From positions 473,201 to 537,200 of the forward strand of contig CAXIUP010000292.1 in assembly GCA_964035015.1 (NCBI GenBank): 64,000 nucleotides of DNA. Reading direction: 5' to 3'. Positions 36,587-47,715 of this stretch are shown piece by piece. The stretch comes from Corallium rubrum. Taxonomy: Eukaryota > Cnidaria > Anthozoa > Scleralcyonacea > Coralliidae. The number at the start of each line of letters is the position of its first letter. Positions within the stretch are counted from its first letter, which is position 1. The translations under genes were made by a program, and so were the position numbers. The notes beneath the pieces are model-generated. The model was not told the DNA's origin. It ran no database searches and saw nothing but the letters and a program-made list of their open reading frames with translations.

Positions 36587-36843
36587 GTTGGACCAGTGAG
36601 CTCTATATATAACTGGAGTGATATCTTTGTGGCGCACGTGCCGGGCAATGTAGGCTTGAAGTACGTATAGTTCCAGTCTTCTACGCGGTCTGGTCAAGTC
36701 TATATCTGGTCAAAAGACCGCGTAGGAGACTGGCACTATACGTACTTCAGGCCTACATGCCCGCCATGTTTGACTTCAATCTTTGGCTGGTCAATGACCA
36801 GCAGATATCACTCCAGTTATATATACAACTCACTGGTTGGACA
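36587..36843. repeat. Foldback MITE
   Basis: Outer arms ACCAGTGAG...ATATAACTGGAGTGATATCT pair with the reverse complement ending in CTCACTGGTT. An inner palindrome around GTCTTCTACGCGGTCT / AGACCGCGTAGGAGAC completes the fold. Confidence 0.82.
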
Positions 36844-37209
36844 GACTGACTAACAAACTTCAATCAAAACTCATTTACCACTGCACGACATTGGTGTGTT
36901 TCAGACACTCTCAAGCAGTGTTCTAAAATGCTCAAGCAAAATTGCCAAAATGTTTTAATTTATGTAATACAACATACTGTAAAAATCGATATTTGGTTGT
37001 TAATTTTCAAGCAAAAATCCTTAATTGGTCTGCTATGCATGTCTTTGCAACATGTCGTAACAAACCAGAAAACTACTGTAACAATCAGTGAATTACTCAG
37101 TCCTTTTCGTTTAGTACATGCGTGCGATCGCACGCGCCCATACACGCAAGGAAAAGATAATGTGTGTGATCTTTCGCACGCACTAACGTGTTTTAGTAAA
37201 TGTTAAGGT

Positions 37210-37710
37210 GATTACATAACCAATCGGAATATGTTATAAGACGCTACGTTACTTTATAAGACGTTATATCACGTCGTAAGATGTTATAAAATAACATGTA
37301 TACTACGCGAGCCCTGATTGGTCAATTGCCGTGTTTGGATCAGAGTATCCAAACACGGAAAATTCCCGCCAAAACGATTTTTTGAAAATGTCGGACAGTA
37401 TATCATATTCACTTGTGATTATTTTATAAAAGAAATACCAAATGTTTTTTTCCGTATTTGGAGACTCTTATCCAAACACTTGGGAAATTGCTCGACTTTC
37501 GAAAAGCTAAAAACACTCGCCTACGGCTCGTGTTTTGTTACTCTTTCCTCCAGTCTCGCAATTTCCCGCGTGTTTGGTCAGAGTATCCAAACACGGAAAA
37601 CCGTTTGGTATTTCTTTATTCCACTACGCTAAAATTAAATGTTCCGCTAGATTGCAAATTGTCAGGCTACGTTGTAAGACATTACGCTTTACCAAATAAG
37701 GTTTTTTTTT
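37210..37710. repeat. Repeat-rich intron segment with inverted motifs
   Basis: Contains GTTATAAGACG/CGTTGTAAGAC motifs and repeated CGTGTTTGGATCAGAGTATCC-like blocks near 37,330 and 37,570. Probably a degraded MITE or two; no gene. Confidence 0.35.
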
Positions 37711-39655
37711 AAACATTGTCTTCAAACAAGCAGTAAAAAAGCACCTTTGTGCTGTACAGTTCAAATGGCAGGCCTGTCTGAGCCTCTGAGGTCAAAAGAC
37801 TCAAAACGGCTTAACAGTTTAAGATGTTACTTTTTTCAGCAATATAAGATAAAGTAAGCAAGTAAGGTTGCAAAATAAAGTTTGTCAAACAACGTCTGAT
37901 GGTTTTTGTTTGCTAAGACGTTTTTAAAACATTTTAATTGTGTAAAAAAGCCCTGAAGGTCAATTTTGTAACAAGTGTGAATTACACGCATCGGTTAAAT
38001 AATGCGTTATTCTGATTTTTGTTACAATTGTATGTAAAATTTATTATTATTATGCAGGTTCATCCACAGAACAGATTCTCAAGATGTCTAAATTACGCAT
38101 CATCAACAAGAATGGTCCTAGTATGCCAATAACACTTAACCGTTCAAAAAAGCCATTCATTGAACTTTGTAGAATTTATAAAAACACTAATTCTGAAAAA
38201 CTTTCAAGACCACCTGTAGTGTATTTTATTTCTGAAAGTGGAGATGATTATGATTATGAAGAGGAAGCAGCTGATGTGGGTGGTCCGTTGAAGGAGTTCC
38301 TTACCATGGCAATGGAAAGTTTGCTTACATCTACAGATCCTCAACTGTTTGAAGGGGATACTGATCATAAAGTACCTGTCCACTCGCAACAGCTGGTCCT
38401 AAATGGCATCTTTGAAATGACTGGCAAAATAATGGCTCATGCCATCGTCCATGGGGATATCTGGATCATTGGTTTGGCAAAGCCAGTAAAAGTGTTTCTT
38501 TCTACTGGTTGTACAGAAAGTGCTGCACAGGCTGTCTCTCAAGAGGATGTCCCGGACGTTACTGTACAGGAGGTGTTACAGCGAATGAATAATGCTGACA
38601 AGAGCCAAATTGTTATCTTGAATTCCGATGATTTGGTATGTAGCCTGATGGGGGAAAGTGGAGTGAGTGCTGCAATTTTAACTGTCAATAATGTTGCACA
38701 AGTGGCATACGAGATAATGGTGTATCAAGTGCTTTACAAGAGAACAAAAGAGTTACAGGAAATTAGAAAAGGCCTTGATGTTCTGCAGCTTGCTACGCTA
38801 CTGAACAGTCATCCTAAATTAAGCTCCTTGGTGTTTCCCACAGTAGACGAGGCTTCATCTTCTACGAGGGAGAGTTACAAAACATGCTACAGCAGTAGAA
38901 AATACCAGGAACATTACTGCATACAATTTTCTCCTAGACTACTTTGATAATGTGTGCAAGAGAACTGATGGTAAGCTAGTGTACATTACAGTATATACTA
39001 GTAAAATAGAAACAAGGTTTTCAAAATTGCTGTACACTTTCTCTAGTTTCAGACTATCGATAATACTTGGTGAACAGCTAGATTTTGCAAACAAATTTAA
39101 TCCTGGCCTATTTGTCACGTCTCAGCAGTTCCCAAATAGAGACTATTTTTTCCAGAAAACCAATGCCTCCAATGTTTTTGAAAACTAACTCGGGCTATTT
39201 AGCTCAAATTGCCCTAAAAAACATGTGCATAATTATTAGTACAGATTATACTATGCCATTGATAATGCTTCGGTGCGAACCACGGTACTCATTACTCAAT
39301 GAGAAAGCATGATTTGGCATTATAGACCTGGACAAAATTACTCCCCCTCTGCATGCATCCACCGTATATGTAAAAAAAGTTTTAACATTACCACATAATA
39401 CAACATTTGCTTTACCTAGTAATTATTTTTTTTGCAGGGGTTGATATTAAGGCTGTATTATCGTTCATCACAGGATCACCAATGATGCCAACAGAAATTG
39501 CAGTTCAGTTCTTGCCAGAGACTGAGACCTTACCAGATCCTGATACTTGTACTAATTCTCTTAAATTACCAACATGCCACATGACATATGAGGAGTTTGA
39601 GTCAGCGTTTGATGCAACAGTTCGTATTCAGGGCAAAGGGTATGGAAGACCATAG

Positions 39656-40623
39656 AACACTCTACTTCAAATTTGCTTGTAGAAGAACCAGTTTAAATTG
39701 ACATGTTGTTTTAAGATTACAGTTCCATGTTTTGGGAAATGCTTGTTTATGAAACCTGAACTTGATCTACAGTGAATACTTACATGTAATTCTCTACACA
39801 TTATTGGTTACAGTTTGGGTGTATAAGACTACGGCATTGTATTTTACATCGAGTGTCACAAATTTATGAAACAAATACCTTATTAATATAAATAAGTTTT
39901 GTGGAAACACAATTTAACATATTTATTTGATAAATATTTCACATGGTGTTTCCAGAAAACTTATTTATATTAAATACCTTATTTCTTAGAAAGCAGTTGT
40001 CTAACCACAAAGTATGAGAATACATCAAAACACGCTTACCGTAAGTTCAAATTGTGTTGCACCAATACTCAATAGGTATTACTGTACTGTGTTTAAAATG
40101 TCTAAAATACAATTTGGTGCATTGCAATGCTCACTACCCACTTAGAGGTTTACTGTTGGCTAATAAATCAGTCTAGTTCAAATTGAATGTTTTGTTACAA
40201 TTTTACAATCAGACAGTGTACTGTACAATACCTTGACTGTAATACTATCATGTACCCATACATGTGATTGTCAAACAAGTGTTAAAATAAAAGAACAAAA
40301 CAATTATTACATTTGGAAACACTTACGTACACTGTAATACTTAAGATACGAGCAACAGTGTTTTATCAGATTTAAAACATGGGGTGATAGTGGAGTGTTT
40401 TAGATCTGATAAAACATGTGCTGCGAGTGATTTGAATGGCTTCAAAAACGACCCATTTCAGTAGTTCATTGGTGTAGTTACAGTATTTTGAAAATTTACT
40501 TTTTCTAAGCTTAAATATGGCTTTCTTTTTTTTTCCTTCATGAATTTTTGAGTTTTTGAATTTGAGTGTTACATTCTGAGAATTTTTAAGCAATGTTCTA
40601 CTACTGCATTTATGTTCTAGCTT
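39656..40623. other. Convergent intergenic spacer of B
   Basis: Lies between the two gene 3' ends. It contains a strong hairpin at 39,884-39,976 (arms ATATAAATAAGTTTT and complement, with inner GTGGAAACAC/GTGTTTCC) and an AATAAA near 40,285. No coding. Confidence 0.6.
39884..39976. terminator. Hairpin between convergent B genes
   Basis: A long interrupted palindrome midway between the two stop codons. It may act in 3'-end formation for both genes or be a small foldback element; function is inferred. Confidence 0.35.
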
Positions 40624-43600
40624 CTACAGTATTTCAGAAAAAAATGCCAAAGTCTCTAAATACAGGTCAACACCATGAAATTCAGATTGGTCTAAAGGAT
40701 TCACCCTTAAAGAAAGTTGTCTGGATTCTTCAATGGTCAACATCTGAGAGGCAACTCTAGTTTCGGGTACCTCTAGCAATTGTTCTTCACCATCCTGACA
40801 TTGGGCAGGTGTGGGTCCTTCATAATCAATACCATAGCTGTCCTGATTTACCTATTGGTCATTTTAAATATAATGCATATTAGAACTTACAAACCAGCCT
40901 GTTAAAAAAATGTCAACAAAATCAATATAACAGAATTACACAATCATGTACCTCTTCCCTGAACTCTTGTGCCACTCTAAACTCTGCATTTCTTACTGCC
41001 AACATTCCTGTTATCCAAAGTTGTTCTGGTGAATTGTTATGCTCTGTGCTGATGGGACCACTATTATGTCCAGCTTCAAAGGTCCGTAAATGGTTGTTGA
41101 TCCTTGGAAGAAACACATAATGAAGAGCTGCCAAATGCATTTCATTATCTGGTTCCAGTACTCCAACCTCTTCCATATAATAAAACAAGTGGTAAAAGAT
41201 ATAAGTACATCCAGTAAACAGATCACGCCACAAGCGTTCTATTCTCTGGTTGTGGACACTTTTCCCAGCAATGTGACTTCCTCGGTCTGGCCCACGCTGT
41301 GGATGGTTTAGCATAAACCAGGCCACATCTACATTTTCTCCTCCCTTGTCTGACCTAATCCTGGATGGCAGGCCAAATTTCTGAGCTGCTTCATGGAAAA
41401 GACTAAAGACAGTGGAGGCCTTATTGTTTGCAGAGCACTTTAGGAAGACTATCATTCTTGTATAACCATCTATCCCACCATGGATAATAAATCGCCATCT
41501 ACAAAAGATATAGTTTGAATTGTGATAAACTGTAAATGAATATAATATTTGGAAGAATTGCTATTCTGTATCGTAGACCAATTTGGAGCAAAATTTACAC
41601 CTTTCGACCAGGGGTGGATCCAGACTGTTGCAACTGTTTCAAATGCAACAGTCAGATTTTCCAAATAATAATAAAATATTAGTTTCTTTAATTAATATCG
41701 TAATTAGATCAAATTTCAACTGACATCTATTTTCAGAACACATTGCTTTTATCTTCGGAAGAATTCAAGATACACAGAAGTTCATTTGCTTTGGATGTGA
41801 GCGCAAATAATTAATGCTTGCTTACTGCGGTTGTATGCATTAACCCGCAAAAATTCCTGCACCTCAGCCTCCTTGCAGCAGTGCGCACCTGATTAATGCC
41901 CTCTTTTCAGCAATCACTGAGTCAGATCACCCTGAAGGTGCATCAGTTCTAAGTTTTTGCAACAGTTGTGCCATATACAGACTGCAAAATGGGCTATATT
42001 TAGCATTTTTGAAACAGTTGGGCCAATTAACTGGGGCCAAACCAATCAAAACACAGGCTTATGAAACAGTTTGCAACAGATTATGTAATGCGTCTCAGTA
42101 GAAATTACCCCTTGAATGATGTTATGTGTAGTGCACTGAATGCGGTCTTGTCTATCCTTGTAAAATGGCTTCCACCAATGTGCTTACAACAGCTGTTGAA
42201 TGTACTTGATGGAAGTTACTCTTCAGAGGAAAAGAAGGATAAGTTGGTCACTCTTAGAGTGCGAACAGTATCTTCAGGAAGAATTATAAATGAAATATGG
42301 AGAACCAGATGTTAAAGTTGCTTTGTGCCATTTTTCATAGCTGCAATTTCCGCAAAGCCAGCAATCGCGCTGTGTGAATTATTATCCAGTAAGGTAAGCT
42401 CAATAAAAGACATGAATATTTAATATATTTAAACAAGTACCATTATAATGCTAATTCCAAAATATATACAATTGTATTGCCTCTGTGTTTGGTTTAAATT
42501 GCATGACTTGCTTTGCGTCTTGCTTGCTTTAAAATTTAGGTAAAGGCTTGCTCAGAATGCAGGAAATGGTGTTTCCGGGGGTTCAGACTTCAGATTTCAA
42601 AATTTTCCAGGGGAACATACCCACGGACCCCCCTAGTTTGGTGTTGTCCCAAATTTGAAACAATCAGATTTTTCACTGGATCCACCCCTATTTCCTTAGC
42701 AAGCAGGTTTTCCAAGGGCATGTGATAACTTGTACTATTTAAAAAATATATCATGCACCATATATCATGCACTAAACAGGGACATGCCACTGTAAAGGGT
42801 ATGGTTTTCACCATTTTTTAGTCTAGAACAGGGTCTGTTTTTCTACAATACCAGCTATTTAGCCTGGAAGAGGATAGGGTTTTTTCTACTAGTCTGGAAC
42901 AGGGTGGATTGAACACCCCCCAAAGTTATGGACTTAATGGAAAGATTGAAGATGGGAAGCCAGACAACTTGTACATACCTCACGAGTTTATGGTTCCCGT
43001 CTATATGCCACAATGCTAAAGGGCTTCTGACTCGGTATGTTCTTCTTTGAATAACATTCATTTCCAAAGCTCGCAAAAGTGTTCCCTCAGGATTCACCCT
43101 TCGCACTGATTCGCGAATTCGTTGTTGTTGAACTCGTAGATTACGGGAGAGCAAAAATCCCGTCATACGCTTATATCCAGTGTTTGGATAGTCTCTCAAT
43201 ATACTGGTTACTTCTGCATCCAGCTCATCATTTGACATATTAGTGTATGTTGCCCTTAACGACAAACTGAATTCTCCCAGACGCCTCTCAACAGTTCGTT
43301 GACTTACACCAAGAAGAAGAGCCATGTCCGCTGTAGTGAATCCCTTTTGAACCAAGAATTCAAGTTGTTCTCGGCAAATGTTATATCTAGGTCTTCCACA
43401 AGCACCAGTAAATACCCTCGTGGCCTGATACATGGTAGTTGTCTCGTTCGTCTCAAAACAATCAACGGCTTCTCTCACAGTGTTGACTACATTATCGTTG
43501 ACAATTCCAGCATCAAAACATCTGATGACGATTCGATAAAGGCTATCTATTCTGGTTTGTACAAAGTCCAGAGTATCTGAGTCCACATTTCCTGACTCTA

Positions 43601-43682
43601 GCTGCCTTAATACATCTAACAGCGAATTTCGAAGATGATTTCTCACGCCTACACGGTTATCTCCGTTAACGTTGTCGGCCAT
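40624..43682 (-). CDS. Integrase/transposase of element B, three exons, intact
   Basis: Exons 42,979-43,682, 40,952-41,498 and 40,624-40,851 (gtatgt and gtacat donors) total 1,479 nt, encoding 492 residues without interruption. It starts M-A-D-N inside the right terminal repeat. Helix-turn-helix-like segment around residues 120-165 ([20 protein letters not shown]). Catalytic core: Asp in HIDGNHKLV, Asp in RSDKGGEN, Glu in RIERLWRD with 36 residues between the last two. Exon 3 is an acidic tail ending in [10 protein letters not shown], conserved in A1. Both introns fall at the same codons as in A1. It should cut and join element ends. An intact frame beside a damaged ligase gene is notable. 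Confidence 0.88.
41609..42689. mobile_element. hAT-type non-autonomous element in the B integrase intron
   Basis: Left end CAGGGGTGGATCCAG, right end its near-perfect complement (CTGGATCCACCCCT). About 1.08 kb. It holds an open frame at 42,061-42,315 of unknown product. No convincing 8-bp duplication. Confidence 0.55.
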
Positions 43683-44157
43683 TTTGCTGCGGACCAACAT
43701 CAGACTAGACCCATTCCCCTTCTCCGCTACTTGAAAATCTTGTATACTGAGTGTCATGCAGGCTATGACAAGCATAATAGAATACACAATAACAGAATAG
43801 CATAATAGAATGATGGCGTGCAGAATAGCATTATAAATGGCGTACAGAATGGCAATATGGCATACAGAATAGCATAATCAAATACAAAGTAGCATAATGA
43901 AATACAGAATAGCATAATCAAATACAAAGTAACATAATAGAATACAGAATAGCATAATAGAATGCAGAATAGCATAATGAAATACAGAATAGCATAATAG
44001 CATACTGTAAATGTTCATTGCAAAATGAGTTTTAGAACTGCATAACAGCATTGTACAATGCCAAATGAGAATTGCATAATGTTCGTTTCGATGTGTAAAA
44101 TGTCATATTGGAATTGCATAATAGAATATTTGATTTTGGCGGTAATCACCCCTCATA
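43671..44157 (-). repeat. Right terminal inverted repeat of B
   Basis: Mirror of 31,255-31,798, about 487 bp because fewer ~20-bp units are present. Ends at the fourth codon of the integrase gene. Confidence 0.93.
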
Positions 44158-44163
44158 AAGGAG
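44158..44163. repeat. Target-site duplication of element B, right copy
   Basis: aaggag, identical to 31,249-31,254. Confidence 0.97.
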
Positions 44164-44640
44164 AGCCACATCTAGCGAGACCTTTTCCCTAAATAGTGTA
44201 TACCCACTTTGTAATGAAGTGACACGACCTTTTAAGCCAGTCCACCTGCTTGAGCGATTCAACAGGGATGGGCTGTATGATTTAGTAACACTGCCCAATG
44301 ATTCGGGATCTACTTGTGTGTTGTCACTGTGATCATGAACCAATATTGCAGTAACTGGCTTGAACATACTACGTATTTCTGGAGTGACCAAATTTGTGTC
44401 AAGAAAATTCATAAGTTCAAATATATCTTCGGCTAATCTCTCCTCTAAACTCGAATAAGCACTCGTACCTTTAGGCTTTCTTCTTAAATAGAAGTTGCCT
44501 TCAGGAAAGCCGTCAATAGTTTGGCATCTCTTCTGTAACTCAAGCTTTAAGGTCGTCAAGTCTTCGACGGTTCCCTTCTCGATTAATCTGCTAGTTAGAA
44601 CATCTTTCGGTTGACAACTAAAGTCGCTCAGAAATTCTTC
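44164..44640 (-). pseudogene. LINE1 ORF1, N-terminal part
   Basis: Open minus-strand frame, about 155 codons, mostly helical and charged (DLTTLKLELQKRCQ...LAEDIFELMNFLD). It runs into the B duplication and continues in frame on B's other side. No recognised domain. Upstream the frame dissolves into the tetranucleotide array. Confidence 0.7.
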
Positions 44641-44645
44641 AATAC

Positions 44646-45221
44646 AATGGGCGGATGGGCGGATGGGCGGATGGGCGGATGAACGGATGGGCGGATGGAC
44701 GGATGGACGGAGGGACGGAGGGACGAATGGACGTAGGGACGGATGGATGGACGGACGGACGGAGGGACGGACGGGCCGACGGATGGACGGACCGACGGAC
44801 CGACGGACGGACCGACGGACGGACCGACGGACGGACCGACGGGACGGACCGACGGACGGACGGACGGACGGACGGACGGACGGACGGACCGACGGACGGA
44901 CCGACGGACGGACCGACGGACGGACGGACGGACCGACGGACGGACGGACCGACGGACGGACGGACGGACGGACAGACGGACGGACCAACGGACGGACAGA
45001 CCGACGGACCGATGGACGGACCGACGGACGGATCGACGGATCGACGGACGGATCGACGGACGGATCGACGGACGGACCGACGGACGGACGGACCGACGGA
45101 CCGACCGACGGACCGACCGATGGACCGACCGATGGACCGACCGATGGACCGACCGATGGACCGACCGATGGACCGACCGACCGACCGACCGACCGACCGA
45201 CCGACCGACCGACCGACCGAC

Positions 45222-45222
<1 letters not shown>
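44646..45222. repeat. GACG/GACC tetranucleotide array
   Basis: About 575 bp of GGAC/GACG/GACC/GATG tetranucleotides on plus, more uniform towards the right. Because the period is four, all frames stay open on both strands; those frames are artefacts. Confidence 0.97.
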
Positions 45223-45289
<67 letters not shown>

Positions 45290-45290
45290 C
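45223..45290. repeat. (GATA)n microsatellite at the LINE2 3' end
   Basis: About sixteen pure GATA units. On minus this is (TATC)n directly after the LINE2 3' UTR, so it reads as the LINE's 3' tail. Confidence 0.95.
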
Positions 45291-45438
45291 GCTTTAATTC
45301 CTCCAATTTTGAAGATACTTACAAAAATCATCTAAAGTTATGTACTAATTATGAGTAAAGTAAAAATAAGAAATAAAAAGAACAACAAAACAAACAAACT
45401 ACGTGCAATTACCGCACTATGAAATAATTATAAAATAA

Positions 45439-46119
45439 TTAATTAGGATGTACTAATTTTCGAATGTACTTGAGTACTATTGAACTAAACTTGTCAGTTA
45501 TAGTTTTATCCGTATTAGGAATAGGCCTTTTCCCACCAATAATGTACTCGTAAAGATCGTTGTCGTCTAGGGAATGAAGTCTTGCCAAGAGATTAGCCGG
45601 AAGTTGGTCAGTAATTTCATCCCACATGTTGTTTCGCCAATTGTTGAAGTTTGTGCATATGTTCCGCATTGGAAAATTGCAAAAAACGCAATAACGTATG
45701 GTATCACCATATGTCGAGGAATTAAATATTTCGGGTACATTTCCACATATAATATTAACCAAAATAACAATGGAAGCTTTTTGTAGAGGATTTCTTCTAG
45801 CTATCTCCCACATGTATAATGGCTGTAAGTGGGTATGAATTCTCATGTAAAAATCAAGTTCTTTCTTATGTGTCATACCATTTTTCCATTTTTCGATCTC
45901 AAAGTTCATGATTTTATTAAAAACTATTCTTTTCCAAGTGGTTTTTCCTGGGAAGGACAATTCTTCAATATAGGTGGATAAATAGTTTATTAAATTGAGT
46001 TTTCTTAATATTTTTATGATATCAGGAATAAATCCAAGGCGCTGTTTTGTCGGATCAGCGAGGTATGAAAAAAGACGAGAAATAAATATTTGTTTCGATG
46101 TTAATGTAGCATTTGAGCG
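45439..46119 (-). pseudogene. LINE2 ORF2 C-terminal region
   Basis: Aligns with LINE1 (IFISRLFSYL...FIPDIIKIL; CGNVPEIF; CVFCNFPMRN as C-x2-C). Left of the inversion breakpoint, so still on the original strand. Confidence 0.75.
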
Positions 46120-47707
46120 CTAAAGGCACCATCTATACTCAGCAAGGCACTGCAAGCAGAGAAATTAGACATCCTGCTGGGGCTTCAGAATACCCTAAAG
46201 GCAAAGAAGTCATTGAAGATTCTAACCGATGCTGACCCACTCCAATGGCCGACTGTGAAGCTTGTTCGTAACAGGATTAAGAATGGCAATGAGTATCAAG
46301 GAGCCACTCTCAAGCGAGTTGATGAGGACATGCTTGAGTCTTGCAAGAATCCGGCATTGGCTGATGTACGTCGACTTGAGGAAAATATGCGGGAAAGGCT
46401 TGAATGGTCAGATATGAAGCTTCTGCGAGCAATCCTGGTTTTCCTGGACACCCAGACTTGGCGCAACATCATCCCAGAAACCCAGGAGAGCGAATCTCAG
46501 CAGTCTGATTCAGATAACTCTTCTGAGGACAAGGCATTAAGTGAAGTTTTAGCTGCAGTAGAGCTGATCGCAACAATTTTCAAAGAGCCACTGCACGCTT
46601 CAGGCGCGAATCTTCTCGGTCTGCAAGATGAAATGGAAGAGGTAGTCGAATACGCACGACAATACTTGTCAATTGAGAGAGAAAAGTACCGCAAAGTATG
46701 GTACAATCTCCATATTTGCTCCGATGCTAGCAGTTGGAAAGATGTCCTTGTCCTTTGTGAATTGTGCTTCAGCCTTCCTTTTTCGAATGGCAGTGTGGAA
46801 CGTATGTTCTCCTCCCTGAAACTTATCAAGACTGACCGCAGAACAAGGCTTAATTGTGACACGCTTAGTGACTTCATGGAGATTCAAGTTGAAGGTGCCT
46901 CTCTTGAAAGATTTTCTGCAGAACAAGCAGTGAAAGCCTGGTGGGAAGATTACAAGACTGCACGAAGACCCAATCAAAGTGCTCGGAAGCCATACGCTTC
47001 ACGAAAACCCGGAACGGATGAAGAATCGGAAAGTGAACTTTCTCTTTCACTAAGTGAATGGGATACTTGGTTTTGTGACAGTGATGAGTCAGACGAATGA
47101 AACGATATAATCGATATTAAACTTCTTAAAGTTAGAACCTGTTGTATACACAGTACTTTACACAAAAACGTTTACGTTCTACATCCTATATATTGGCCTT
47201 TTCACTTACACATACAGTTAAGGCCCACGCCGTATACGCGATCCGTCACCTCGGCGCGATTTCTTAGTTTTAACTCAATTAACTGACAAATAACTCATTA
47301 ACTCTGCCCCTGATTTCATTTTCTACAATATTTTGCAGCGAAAACTTTCTAATGTAAAATGTTTTATTAAGGTTTAAAACATTTAAAACTCGCGCCGCGT
47401 CGCCGAATCGCGTGTAGGTGTGGACCTGTGGTGTGTGTGACAGCGTTGGCCTTTACAGTGGTGCATCCCTAGTAACTTTGTAAGTTTCTATATGGGACAT
47501 TTCCATGTAAATAGAGGCGTATGCCGCGCGTGATTTCATATTTTGTATTTACTTTCATCAACATAAATGTTTCAAAAGTTATCTGACCAGTATTCGTGTA
47601 AAAATTTATTAAGAAAGTTGGCCGACCATTCTTGGCAAATGTCCGACCAACTGACCAGTTGATCGGACATTTGTCCGACCCAAGCGAAATCGTTATAATC
47701 CACACTG
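46120..47707 (+). pseudogene. hAT transposase C-terminal part and 3' end, inverted segment
   Basis: The frame from about 46,123 to 47,100 encodes a hAT C-terminal region with the dimerisation signature SNGSVERMFSSLKLIKTDRR and an acidic tail. Non-coding sequence then runs to the terminus CAGTGTGGATTATAACG (complement, ending at 47,707). The rest of the transposase is on the opposite strand at 48,531-49,901. The join to LINE2 at ~46,119 is the left inversion breakpoint. Confidence 0.82.
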
Positions 47708-47715
47708 ATCCAAGG
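47708..47715. repeat. hAT target duplication, inverted copy (atccaagg)
   Basis: Reverse complement of ccttggat at 50,345-50,352. It lies in opposite orientation because the flanking segment was inverted. Confidence 0.85.

Larger units (their letters stand above)
31786..39655 (+). pseudogene. B ubiquitin-ligase-like gene: N-region, UBZ finger, CUE, HECT
   Basis: Exons: 31,786-32,469; 33,142-33,233; possible short exons near 34,141-34,186 and 34,282-34,312; 34,397-34,513; 38,058 to about 38,971; 39,438-39,655. They encode an N-terminal region shared with A2, a C-x2-C-x11-H-x3-C UBZ4-type finger, a CUE domain (EMFPGESEATLQDVL), a HECT N-lobe (VGGPLKEFLTMAM, HKVPVHSQQL) and a C-lobe with the catalytic-Cys context DTCTNSLKLP. 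Splice phases agree across UBZ, CUE and HECT exons. Damage: an in-frame TAA at 32,182 and a frameshift with stops near 38,870-38,960. Family knowledge says HECT ligases load ubiquitin on this Cys; the role in transposition is unknown. Confidence 0.78.
31255..44157 (+). mobile_element. Element B: complete 12.9-kb IS3EU-like DNA transposon with integrase and UBZ-CUE-HECT genes
   Basis: Bounded by near-identical terminal inverted repeats (31,255-31,798 and 43,671-44,157; both begin TATGAGGGGTGATTACCGCC) and a perfect 6-bp duplication, aaggag. It contains two convergent genes: a ligase-type gene on plus (31,786-39,655) and an integrase on minus (40,624-43,682). The large intron at 34.5-38.06 kb has collected foldback repeats and a SINE, and the integrase intron holds a hAT-type MITE, so the element is not brand new. 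The transposase has a D-D-36-E core of IS3/retroviral type, and 6-bp duplications fit that class. I believe this is Repbase IS3EU, from memory. Confidence 0.92.
26521..44640 (-). mobile_element. LINE1: two-ORF APE-type non-LTR retrotransposon split by element B
   Basis: Minus-strand order: ORF1 N-terminal part (44,164-44,640), element B (31,255-44,157), rest of ORF1 (to 30,280), endonuclease, reverse transcriptase, C-terminal Cys/His motif, 3' UTR and a repeat tail. The 5' edge meets a GACG-type tandem array, so 5' truncation cannot be excluded. It carries about three frameshifts in ORF2. Clade not decided: the RT has VADD instead of FADD and an RGITLLN motif. LINE2 at 45.3-52.8 kb is a diverged relative. 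Confidence 0.85.

Noticed and set aside
44646-45306. Several long open frames of Arg/Pro/Ser/Val or Asp/Gly/Arg/Thr repeats on both strands
   Set aside because: They are products of a period-4 tandem repeat that keeps all frames open; no start, splice or homology support.
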